Shown: positions 57,047 to 64,000 of the stretch, one piece after another
How the letters are laid out: each line of letters starts with the position of its first letter
Numbering within the stretch: position 1 is the first letter of the stretch
Source of the DNA: Neisseria bacilliformis
GTDB lineage: Bacteria; Pseudomonadota; Gammaproteobacteria; Burkholderiales; Neisseriaceae
NCBI RefSeq assembly: GCF_014055025.1
Contig: NZ_CP059571.1
Coordinates: 1,488,001-1,552,000 of the forward strand
DNA length: 64,000 bases
Direction: 5' to 3'
The notes under the pieces: generated by a model
Seen by the model: only the letters and a program-made list of their open reading frames with translations
The model's database searches: none
Told to the model about the DNA's origin: nothing
Made by a program: the position numbers and the translations under genes

Positions 57047-59326
57047 TTACTGGCGTTGGGCGTCCACGGCGGCGAGGGCGATCATGTTGACGATGCGGCG
57101 CACGGTGGAAATCGGCGTAACAATCTGCACGGGTTTGTTCAGTCCCATCAGGATGGGGCCGACGGTGATGCCGTTGGTGGCGTTGACGCGCAGCAGGTTG
57201 TAGCTGATGTTGGCGGCTTCGACGTTGGGCATCACCAGCAGGTTGGCCGCGCCCGAAAGCGTGGTTTCGGGGAAGATGCTGCGGCGCATTTCGTCGTCCA
57301 GCGCCACGTCGGCCTGCATTTCGCCGTCGATTTCCAACTCGGGATCAAGCTCGCGGATCATTTCCAAAGCCTGCTGCATTTTCGTGGCATCCGCATCGCG
57401 GCGCGAGCCGTAGTTGGAGTTGGACACCAGCGCGACTTTGGGTTTGATGCCGAAGCGTTTCATTTCGGCGGCGCACATCAGGGTGCCTTTGGCGAGCTGT
57501 TCGGCGGTGGGGTTTTCGTTGATGTAGGTGTCGGCGATGAAGAAGTTGCCTTTGTTGGAAATCAAGGCGTTCATGGCGAAGGCTTCTTTTTCGGGGTTGT
57601 TGTAGCCGATGACTTCCTCCATGACGGCGAAGTGGTCGTGGAAACGCCCCATGGTGCCGCAGACAAGGCCGTCGGCGTGGCCGAGTTTGACCATCAGCGC
57701 GCCGACGAGGGTGCTGTTGGCTTTAAGGCGGCGGCGCGCCATTTCTTCGGTTACGCCTTGGCGTTTGCGCAGGCTGTAATACGCTTTCCAGCTTTCTTCG
57801 TAGTGGGGGTTGTTTTTGATGTCGATGAGTTCGTAGTCTTTGCCGGCCTGGATGGTGAGCCCCTGGGCGGCGATGCGCTCTTCGATGAGTTTGCCGTCGC
57901 CGACGAGGATGGGGAAGGCGAGTTTGTGGCTGGCGACGTGTTGGGCGGCATGCAGCACGCGTTCGTCTTCGCCTTCGGTGAGGACGATGCGTTTGATTTC
58001 TTTGCGCGCCTGGTTGAAGACGGGGCGCATGAAGAGGCTGGTTTTGTAGACGAACTCGGTGAGTTTTTCGGCGTAGGCTTTGAGGTCGGCTATCGGGCGG
58101 GTGGCCACGCCGGAATCCATGGCGGCTTTGGCGACGGCGGGGGCGATGCGGGCGATGAGGCGGGGGTCGAAGGGTTTGGGGATGAGGTATTCGGGGCCGA
58201 AGGTGAGTTCGGCGTCGCCGTATGCGCCGGCCACTTCCGCGCTGGATTCGGCCATGGCCAGATCGGCGATGGCGCGCACGCAGGCGAGTTTCATTTCTTC
58301 GTTGATGGTGGTTGCGCCCACATCAAGCGCGCCACGGAAGATGAAGGGGAAGCAGAGGACGTTGTTGACTTGGTTGGGGAAGTCGGAGCGGCCGGTGCCG
58401 ATGATGACGTCGGGGCGGGCGGCTTTGGCTTCGGGCGGCCAGATTTCGGGCTGGGGGTTGGCCAGGGCGAGGACGACGGGGTTGGGGTTCATGGTTTTGA
58501 GCATGTCGGTGCCCAATACGTTGGCACTGGAAAGGCCGAGGAAGATGTCTTTGCCGGATACGGCGTCGCCGAGCACGCGCTGGCCGTTGTCGGCAATGGC
58601 GTAGCGCACTTTGCTCTCGTCCATGCGTTCGCGGTCTTCGCGGGTTTGGTAGATGACGCCTTTGGAGTCGCAGACGGTGATGTTTTCGCGTTTCATGCCC
58701 AGGGCGACGAGCAGGTCGAGGCAGGCGATGGCGGCCGCGCCCGCGCCGGAGCAGACGAGCGATACTTGGCCGATGTCTTTTTTCACCACGCGCAGGGCGT
58801 TGAGGACGGCGGCGGCGGTAATGATGGCGGTGCCGTGTTGGTCGTCGTGGAACACGGGGATGTTGCAGCGTTCGCGCAGTTTTTTCTCGATGTGGAAGCA
58901 CTCGGGGGCTTTGATGTCTTCGAGGTTGATGCCGCCGAAGGTGGGTTCGAGCGCGGCGATGATTTCCACCAGTTTGTCGGGGTCGGTTTCGTTCACTTCG
59001 ATGTCGAACACGTCGATGTTGGCGAATTTTTTAAACAGTACGCCCTTGCCTTCCATCACGGGTTTGCCCGCCAGTGCGCCGATGTTGCCCAGGCCGAGCA
59101 CGGCGGTGCCGTTGGAAATCACGGCCACGAGGTTGCCTTTGGCGGTGTATTTGTAGGCGTTGAGTGGGTCGGCATGGATTTCCATGCAGGGCGCGGCCAC
59201 GCCGGGCGAGTAGGCCAGCGACAGGTCGTACTGCGTGCCCAGGGGCTTGGTGGGGGCGACTTGGATTTTGCCCGGGTTGGGGTATTCGTGAAAGCGCAAC
59301 GCGGCTTCTTTGATCATATCGTCCAT
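57047..59326 (-). CDS. maeB: NADP-dependent malic enzyme with C-terminal phosphotransacetylase-like domain
   Basis: 759 residues behind CAGGAG. Malic domain with [52 protein letters not shown] and [20 protein letters not shown], then a C-terminal PTA-like domain from ~430 ([53 protein letters not shown]). It converts malate to pyruvate with NADPH formation; the PTA-like domain is regulatory. ATG 59326 matches MaeB starts; upstream frame contains DUS-derived residues and a palindrome. Confidence 0.95.
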   Translation of the reverse strand: MDDMIKEAALRFHEYPNPGKIQVAPTKPLGTQYDLSLAYSPGVAAPCMEIHADPLNAYKYTAKGNLVAVISNGTAVLGLGNIGALAGKPVMEGKGVLFKKFANIDVFDIEVNETDPDKLVEIIAALEPTFGGINLEDIKAPECFHIEKKLRERCNIPVFHDDQHGTAIITAAAVLNALRVVKKDIGQVSLVCSGAGAAAIACLDLLVALGMKRENITVCDSKGVIYQTREDRERMDESKVRYAIADNGQRVLGDAVSGKDIFLGLSSANVLGTDMLKTMNPNPVVLALANPQPEIWPPEAKAARPDVIIGTGRSDFPNQVNNVLCFPFIFRGALDVGATTINEEMKLACVRAIADLAMAESSAEVAGAYGDAELTFGPEYLIPKPFDPRLIARIAPAVAKAAMDSGVATRPIADLKAYAEKLTEFVYKTSLFMRPVFNQARKEIKRIVLTEGEDERVLHAAQHVASHKLAFPILVGDGKLIEERIAAQGLTIQAGKDYELIDIKNNPHYEESWKAYYSLRKRQGVTEEMARRRLKANSTLVGALMVKLGHADGLVCGTMGRFHDHFAVMEEVIGYNNPEKEAFAMNALISNKGNFFIADTYINENPTAEQLAKGTLMCAAEMKRFGIKPKVALVSNSNYGSRRDADATKMQQALEMIRELDPELEIDGEMQADVALDDEMRRSIFPETTLSGAANLLVMPNVEAANISYNLLRVNATNGITVGPILMGLNKPVQIVTPISTVRRIVNMIALAAVDAQRQ

Positions 59327-59664
59327 GCTGTTTTCTCCTGAAAGGTCGGTAGGGAACAGGCCGTCTGAAAAAGCGCGTCCGGCTTGCGGCTGCGCCGAAA
59401 CTGCGTTTTCAGAAACGTCATTCCCGCGAAGGCGGGCACGGCCTGTGAAGATTTGCAAAGGCTGGATTCTAACACGCGGCGGCGCACTCGGGCGGGAAAT
59501 TACAGGGGATTACGGCGTGTCGCCCATCCCGCCGCGCGGCGGCGCGGCAGCGGAGAGGCCGTCTGAAAAAGCGGCTTCGGCGCGGCCAAAATCCGGTTTT
59601 GGCCGCGCCGAAGCTGCGTTTTCAGAAACGTCATCCCCGCGAAGGCGGGCACGGCCTCTTTACA
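59327..59664. repeat. two DUS-splitting palindromes and an inverted extended-DUS pair
   Basis: 25-bp palindromes at 59413-59437 and 59626-59650 (AAACGTCAT then CGCGAAGGCGGGC), each inside an inverted DUS (TTTTCAG before, ACGGCCT after). Between them, the GGCTTCGGCGCGGCCAAAA module and its inverse form a large palindrome (59572-59610). Holds the maeB promoter; no gene. Confidence 0.75.
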
Positions 59665-60699
59665 TCAGGCAACCTGCGTTTGGTGTTCGCCGCCCACGCG
59701 TTCGCGGATTGCGCCGAGGCGGTACACGGTTTCGCCCTGTTCGGTCAGGAACGCGGCCAGTGCGTCGGCGTTTTCGGCGGCGACGACCACCACCATGCCG
59801 ATGCCGCAGTTGAAGGTGCGGTACATTTCCTGCGTCTCCACATTGCCCGCTTTTTGCAGCCATTGGAACAGCTTGGGCAGCTCCCACGCTTTCGCGTCGA
59901 TTTGGGCGACGGTGTTTTCCGGCAGGATGCGCGGCACGTTTTCGGTGATGCCGCCGCCGGTGATGTGCGCCATACCTTTAATTTCAAACTGTTTTATTGC
60001 AGCCAGAATCGGTTTTACATACAGGCGGGTCGGCGCAATGACGGCTTCGCGCAGGGTTTTGCCGTTGTCGAATTCCGCGTCCAAATCTGGCCGGTCGCGT
60101 TCGATGATTTTGCGGATCAGCGAATAGCCGTTGGAATGCGCGCCGTTGGAAGCCAAGCCCAACACAACGTCGCCGGCTTTGATGCTGCGGCCGTTGATGA
60201 CGCGCTCTTTCTCCACCACACCCACGGCAAAGCCGGCCAAATCGTATTCGCCCTCGGGATACATGCCCGGCATTTCGGCGGTTTCGCCGCCGATCAGGGC
60301 GCAGCCGGATGCTTCGCAGCCTTGCGCGATGCCTTTGATCACGTCGGTAGCGCGTGCCACATCGAGTTTGCCGCAGGCGAAATAATCGAGGAAAAACAGC
60401 GGCTCCGCGCCCTGTACGAGAATGTCGTTCACGCTCATGGCGACCAGGTCGATGCCCACGGTGTCGTGTTTGTCCCAATCGAAAGCGAGTTTGAGTTTGG
60501 TGCCCACGCCGTCGGTGCCGCTCACCAGCACGGGGTTTTGGTATTTTTTGCCGATTTCCACCAGCGCGCCGAAGCCGCCCAAACCGCCCAGCACTTCGGG
60601 GCGCATGGTGCGTTTGGCAAAGGGTTTGATGTTTTCGACCAAACGGTCGCCCGCGTCGATGTCCACGCCCGCGTCGCGGTAGCTCAAAGATTCGCTCAT
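59665..60699 (-). CDS. purM: phosphoribosylformylglycinamidine cyclo-ligase
   Basis: 344 residues from [20 protein letters not shown]. PurM motifs: [80 protein letters not shown] and [20 protein letters not shown]. It performs the fifth step of purine synthesis, forming AIR from FGAM with ATP. GGAAT precedes the ATG; the longer frame to 60741 has no good RBS. Other pur genes are not adjacent. Confidence 0.96.
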   Translation of the reverse strand: MSESLSYRDAGVDIDAGDRLVENIKPFAKRTMRPEVLGGLGGFGALVEIGKKYQNPVLVSGTDGVGTKLKLAFDWDKHDTVGIDLVAMSVNDILVQGAEPLFFLDYFACGKLDVARATDVIKGIAQGCEASGCALIGGETAEMPGMYPEGEYDLAGFAVGVVEKERVINGRSIKAGDVVLGLASNGAHSNGYSLIRKIIERDRPDLDAEFDNGKTLREAVIAPTRLYVKPILAAIKQFEIKGMAHITGGGITENVPRILPENTVAQIDAKAWELPKLFQWLQKAGNVETQEMYRTFNCGIGMVVVVAAENADALAAFLTEQGETVYRLGAIRERVGGEHQTQVA

Positions 60700-60772
60700 A
60701 TTCCGTGCTTTCAAAATCAAGGTTGCAAAAACGGCGCGCATTTTACCCGAACTTCTCCCGCCGTGGCTGCCT

Positions 60773-60806
60773 GAGGCCGTCTGAAAACCGTTTTTCAGAC
60801 AGCCTC
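60773..60806. terminator. DUS hairpin between purM and the permease gene
   Basis: GAGGCCGTCTGAAAACC paired with TTTTCAGACAGCCTC (one mismatch). It sits between two divergent starts, so it is a hairpin of unclear direction rather than a gene-end terminator. Confidence 0.45.
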
Positions 60807-60895
60807 AAAATCCGTTTAAAGCCTTTGCCCGTGCGGCGCATCCCCCGCCGTGTTATCCTTCGCGCCTTTACAGTCCCGCCTTTGGCACACTTTAT

Positions 60896-61966
60896 ATGTA
60901 CACCAAGAAAAAACGCGGCCTCTCGCCGTGGATTATCGGCACGGCCTTTTTCCTCGCCTGCGGCGCGCTGGTGCTCGCCCTGCGCGACATTCTGATGCCG
61001 TTTATCGTGGCCGCCGTGCTGGCCTACATCCTCAACCCGCTGGTGGAAAAACTGCGCGACAAAGGCGTGCCGCGCGGCGCGGCCTCAATGCTGGTGATGC
61101 TGTTCGCCCTGCTGCTGCTGCTCGCCCTGCTGCTGATCCTCGTGCCCATGCTGATCACCCAGTTTGAAAACCTCACCAACCGCCTGCCGCAGCTTATCGA
61201 CTTCGCCCAAAACAAAGCCCTGCCCTGGCTGCACGCCCATTTCGGCGGCAGCCTGCCGCTGAACAAAGAAGCCGCCGCCAACTGGCTGAAAAACCACAGC
61301 GGCACAGTGCAGCAGGCCGCCTCGCAAATCGCCCCCGCCCTCATGGCGCAGGGCGGCGCGCTGGCCGTGGGCGTGAGCAACTTCGTCCTGCTGCCGCTGC
61401 TGCTTTATTATTTCCTGTTCGACTGGCAACGCTGGTCGCACGGCATCCGCGCCCTGATTCCGCGCCGCTTCATCGACACCTACACCCGCATCAGCCGCGA
61501 AATGGACGACGTACTGGGCGAATTCCTGCGCGGGCAGCTTATGGTGATGCTGATTATGGGGCTGGTCTACGGCACCGGCCTCATGCTCACCGGCCTCGAT
61601 TCCGGTTTCGCCATCGGCATGATTGCCGGCATCCTCGTGTTCGTCCCCTATCTGGGCGCGTTCACCGGCCTGCTGCTCGCCACCGTCGCCGCCCTGCTGC
61701 AATTCAACTCCTGGCACGGCATGGTTGCCGTCTGGTCGGTGTTTGCCGTGGGACAGTTTCTCGAAAGCTTCTTCATCACCCCAAAAATCGTCGGCGACCG
61801 CATCGGCCTCTCCCCTTTCTGGGTGATTTTCTCCCTGATGGCCTTCGGCCAGCTCATGGGCTTTGTCGGCATGCTCGTCGGTCTGCCGCTGGCCGCCGTC
61901 TGCCTCGTCCTCCTGCGCGAAGGCTCGCAAGCCTACTTCGCCAGCCGCTTCTACCAACACAAATAA
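60896..61966 (+). CDS. AI-2E/PerM-family membrane protein
   Basis: 356 residues starting MYTKKKRGLSPWIIGTAFFL with about eight membrane segments: LDLRDILMPFIVAAVLAYI-type N-terminal helices, a soluble loop ~95-165 (LPWLHAHFGGSLPLNKEAAA) and VLLPLLLYYFLFDW, MLIMGLVYGTGLML, FVPYLGAFTGLLLATV, LMGFVGMLVGLPLAAVCLVL. Matches the UPF0118/AI-2E transporter superfamily, some members of which are Na+/H+ antiporters or permeases. Two bases before ubiC. A TTATCC box with GC-rich discriminator near 60851 may be its promoter. Confidence 0.88.
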   Translation: MYTKKKRGLSPWIIGTAFFLACGALVLALRDILMPFIVAAVLAYILNPLVEKLRDKGVPRGAASMLVMLFALLLLLALLLILVPMLITQFENLTNRLPQLIDFAQNKALPWLHAHFGGSLPLNKEAAANWLKNHSGTVQQAASQIAPALMAQGGALAVGVSNFVLLPLLLYYFLFDWQRWSHGIRALIPRRFIDTYTRISREMDDVLGEFLRGQLMVMLIMGLVYGTGLMLTGLDSGFAIGMIAGILVFVPYLGAFTGLLLATVAALLQFNSWHGMVAVWSVFAVGQFLESFFITPKIVGDRIGLSPFWVIFSLMAFGQLMGFVGMLVGLPLAAVCLVLLREGSQAYFASRFYQHK

Positions 61967-61968
61967 CC

Positions 61969-62529
61969 ATGACATCCCTCATCTGGCACAACACCCTGCC
62001 GCAGGCATGGAGGCCGTCTGAAAACACATACCGCGGATTTTCAGACGGCCAAAACCCCGCCTTCGCGCGCATCGCCGCCGCCCCCTCGCTCACCGCCGCC
62101 CTGCGCGCCCTGCCGCACACCTTCGCCGTGCGCCTGCTGCACCTGGGCGAAGCCGAAGCCTCCCCGCTTTTGGGCGACACTTTTACCGCCGCGCCGCCCT
62201 TCTGCCGCGACGTATACCTCTGCCTCGACGGCGTCCCCGCCATATGGGCGCGCAGCCAGTGCCCGCCCGATTCCGCCTTCTGGCGCGACATCCTAAACTG
62301 CGGCAGCCGCCCGCTGGGCGAAACCCTCTTCGGCGGCCTCCCCGGCCTCAGCCGCAGCCCCCTGCAATACGCCCGCCCCCGCCCCGGCCTCATCCCCCAA
62401 GCCCCCGCTGCCTTGCTCGCCCGCCGCTCCTTCTTCACCCACCAAGGCCAAACCCTCGGCCTGACCGAATGCTTCCTGCCCCCCCTCGCGCAGCTTGCAA
62501 AAGCGGCGGCAAGCGCAGAGGCCGTCTGA
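61969..62529 (+). CDS. ubiC: chorismate lyase
   Basis: 186 residues starting MTSLIWHNTLPQAWRPSENT. UbiC motifs include VRLLHLGEAEASPLL, VYLCLDGVPAIWARSQCPP, GSRPLGETLFGG and RRSFFTHQGQTLGLTECFLP. It forms 4-hydroxybenzoate from chorismate, the first committed step of ubiquinone synthesis. Two DUS are read at the N-terminus (RPSENTY, GFSDGQ) and a DUS supplies the final SAEAV and stop. It begins 2 bp after the permease gene. No ubiA beside it. Confidence 0.85.
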   Translation: MTSLIWHNTLPQAWRPSENTYRGFSDGQNPAFARIAAAPSLTAALRALPHTFAVRLLHLGEAEASPLLGDTFTAAPPFCRDVYLCLDGVPAIWARSQCPPDSAFWRDILNCGSRPLGETLFGGLPGLSRSPLQYARPRPGLIPQAPAALLARRSFFTHQGQTLGLTECFLPPLAQLAKAAASAEAV

Positions 62530-62645
62530 AAACAAAGTTAAAACCGCCCGCCGCCCGCAACCCGTTTTCAAACACGAAACCCGTTTTCAGACGGCCTCAA
62601 ACACCCCAAACACCGCCCGCCCCCAATCCCCACCGGAACAAAAAC

Positions 62646-63428
62646 ATGGACAAACTCACCCTCGCCCTCATCACCAAAAACGAAGCCGCCAACCTCGCCG
62701 CCTGCCTCGACAGCGCCAAACCCCTCGCCTGCCCCATCGTCATCATCGACTCCGGCAGCACCGACGACACCCCCGCCATCGCCGAACGCTACGGCGCGCA
62801 ATTCCACGTCTTCCCCGACTGGCCCGGCTTCGGCCCGCAGCGCAACCGCGCCCACCCCCACATCCATACCGACTGGGTACTCTGGCTAGACGCCGACGAA
62901 CGCCTCACCCCAGAACTGTGCCGCAGCATCCAAGCCGCCGTCGCCGCCACCCCCGCCGACGGCCGGACCGCCTTCGCCTTCAACCGCCTGAGCAACACCT
63001 TCGGCAAATTCATCCGCCACAGCGGCTGGTATCCCGACTGGGTCGTCCGCCTCTACCCCGCCGCCCACGCCCGATACAGCGACGACCTCATCCACGAAAA
63101 AGTCCTCCTGCCCGCAAACTGCCGCACCGGAAAACTCAGCGGCGACTGCCTGCACTACACCTACGCCACCCTCGACCAATTCCTGCAAAAACAAAACCTG
63201 TACAGCACCGCCTGGGCCGAACAACGCCGCCTGCACATGAAACGCACCGGCCTTGCCGCCGCCTTCCTGCACAGCACCGCCGCCTTCGTCAAAATGTACC
63301 TCCTCAAAGCCGGCTTCCTCGACGGCCGCCACGGCCTCCTCCTCGCCGCCCTCTCCGCCCAATCCGCCTTCAACAAATACGCCGCCCTCTGGCTCGCCGC
63401 CAACACCCCGCCCGAACAGGACAAATAA
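62646..63428 (+). CDS. family 2 glycosyltransferase (LPS core type, WaaE/KdtX-like)
   Basis: 260 residues starting MDKLTLALITKNEAANLAAC. GT2 features: VIIDSGSTDDTPAIAERYGA, HTDWVLWLDADERLTPEL (DAD metal motif), then RHSGWYPDWVVRLY and KVLLPANCRTGKLSGDCLHY, which match the WaaE/KdtX branch that adds glucose to the LPS inner core. C-terminal amphipathic helices suggest membrane association. Located after ubiC, 116 bp away, with DUS and an inverted DUS between them. The LOS acceptor is unproven. Confidence 0.85.
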   Translation: MDKLTLALITKNEAANLAACLDSAKPLACPIVIIDSGSTDDTPAIAERYGAQFHVFPDWPGFGPQRNRAHPHIHTDWVLWLDADERLTPELCRSIQAAVAATPADGRTAFAFNRLSNTFGKFIRHSGWYPDWVVRLYPAAHARYSDDLIHEKVLLPANCRTGKLSGDCLHYTYATLDQFLQKQNLYSTAWAEQRRLHMKRTGLAAAFLHSTAAFVKMYLLKAGFLDGRHGLLLAALSAQSAFNKYAALWLAANTPPEQDK

Positions 63429-63432
63429 ACCG

Positions 63433-63470
63433 AAGAGGCCGTCTGAAAAACGTTTTTCAGACGGCCTCTT
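63433..63470. terminator. DUS hairpin after the glycosyltransferase gene
   Basis: AAGAGGCCGTCTGAAAAACG and its inverse; identical to 1605-1642. Confidence 0.78.
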
Positions 63471-63804
63471 CGTTAGGCAGGCGTATGGCGCAAACCACGC
63501 ACGCGGTTTCTGTGTTGCGGCGATTGCTTGGGCGACAGGAACACGAGAGACCGTCCCCGCCTGCGCTGTGAGGCCGTCTGAAAGCGCAGCTTCGGCACAG
63601 CCAAAATCCGGTTTCGGCACACAAAAGGCCGTCTGAAAAACGTTTTTCAGACGGCCTCTGGTTTATGCGGCGCAAACCGCGTGCGCCGCCTTGGGGGCAT
63701 ACACCACATCGGTTTCGGCACGGGCGGGATGGCAAACAGGCCGTCTGAAAAGCAGATTGTACGTTTTCAGACGGCCTCTTGCCTGTGCGGCGTTTGCCCG
63801 CGCC
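63471..63804. repeat. REP-like remnants, extended DUS and DUS hairpins
   Basis: An inverted-type palindrome (CAGGCGTATGGCGCAAACCACG) at about 63476-63505, a truncated DUS-splitting palindrome near 63551 (CCGT followed by CCCCGCCTGCG), the GCGCAGCTTCGGCACAGCC module near 63580, and DUS hairpins at 63626-63660 and 63739-63780. The last can terminate the porin gene. No gene. Confidence 0.65.
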
Positions 63805-64000
63805 TCAGCGGAATTTGTAGGTGTACTGCACGCCCAAAATATCAGCGTGGTTTTTGAACGAGGCGGCGGCGCGGCCTTTGCTGTCCACGTCGTAGCCGGT
63901 GGCGGGCGCGCCCTCGAAGCGGGCGTCGTTGATGTGGATGTGGCTGTATGCCAGGTCGAACACGTGGCGTTTGCCGCGCGTGTATTTCACGCCGGCGGAA
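63805..64000 (-). CDS. FadL/OmpP1-like outer-membrane protein, C-terminal end
   Basis: The minus strand is open from the window edge to the stop at 63805, about 64 residues: VKYTRGKRHVFDLAYSHIHI, INDARFEGAPATGYDVDSKG, then FKNHADILGVQYTYKFR. This is the terminal strand pattern of FadL/TodX/OmpP1 porins, with a Phe near the C-terminus. These transport hydrophobic compounds through the outer membrane. The rest lies beyond the window, so identity is tentative. Confidence 0.8.
   Translation of the reverse strand, partial: SAGVKYTRGKRHVFDLAYSHIHINDARFEGAPATGYDVDSKGRAAASFKNHADILGVQYTYKFR

Noticed and set aside
57017-59341. 774-codon plus-strand ORF opposite maeB
   Set aside because: Shadow of a real gene in high-G+C DNA; low-complexity Gly/Ala/His/Val sequence with no motif.

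Overview
The window looks like chromosome of a high-G+C Neisseria (family Neisseriaceae). The 12-bp DNA uptake sequence AGGCCGTCTGAA (the AG-DUS dialect) occurs very many times in both orientations, often as inverted pairs forming terminator hairpins. Most proteins resemble Neisseria or other beta-proteobacterial families (ParC with gonococcal-type numbering, GdhA, an IS1106/IS1655-like IS5 element, dRS3 repeats). The G+C richness and DUS dialect suggest a commensal species rather than N. meningitidis or N. gonorrhoeae; the species is not determined. I found no rRNA, tRNA, CRISPR array, prophage or replication origin.

Layout. 0-6 kb: divergent ppsA/ppsR, then an LD-carboxypeptidase, a HIT protein and an LtaS/OpgB-like membrane sulfatase. 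6-15 kb is the accessory stretch: an IS5-family element inside a small lipoprotein gene, two small unknown proteins, an S8 serine-protease autotransporter lipoprotein, a very AT-rich membrane/coiled-coil protein and a Sel1-repeat protein. This stretch carries Kingella/Simonsiella-type uptake sequences (AGGCAGCCTGAA or AAGCAGCCTGAA), which suggests import from another Neisseriaceae genus. 15-30 kb: a frameshifted DUF2459 gene, a 225-bp tandem array, a metallophosphoesterase, dps, mnmC, accA, an Hsp15-like protein, ypfJ, zwf, a TonB-dependent copper receptor and a HerA-like ATPase. 30-35.5 kb: nrdA and nrdB behind two probable NrdR boxes, separated by a small ORF and an oxidoreductase gene flanked by 126-bp direct repeats carrying Eikenella-type uptake sequences. 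35.8-48 kb: gdhA, small ORFs, an ABC ATPase with a perfect 197-bp 5' duplication, lpxK-DUF2059-ycaR-kdsB (LPS/KDO supply), parC, dnrN/ytfE-like, and bcp-xerD. 48-64 kb: clpB behind a sigma-32 type promoter, a protein phosphatase operon, pheA, a LOG protein with an epimerase, a UbiJ-like gene, maeB, purM, an AI-2E-type permease with ubiC, a glycosyltransferase, and the 3' end of a FadL-like porin gene.

Intergenic DNA is unusually structured. Nearly every gap over 200 bp is built from (i) DUS hairpins, (ii) palindromes starting with GTAG that resemble REP elements, with several interchangeable cores, (iii) a DUS extension reading GCGCAGCTTCGGCGCAGCC, and (iv) a 25-30 bp palindrome ending in GATGACGTTT that sits at one fixed point inside the DUS, splitting GGCCGT from CTGAAA. 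The last is the most unusual observation: at least six close copies, one of them inside mnmC where it adds ten in-frame residues.

Functional themes are central carbon metabolism (ppsA/ppsR, zwf, maeB, gdhA), envelope/LPS (lpxK, kdsB, LtaS/OpgB-like enzyme, glycosyltransferase), nucleotide supply (nrdAB, purM), ubiquinone synthesis (ubiC, UbiJ-like), and stress or metal handling (dps, bcp, clpB, dnrN-like, copper receptor).
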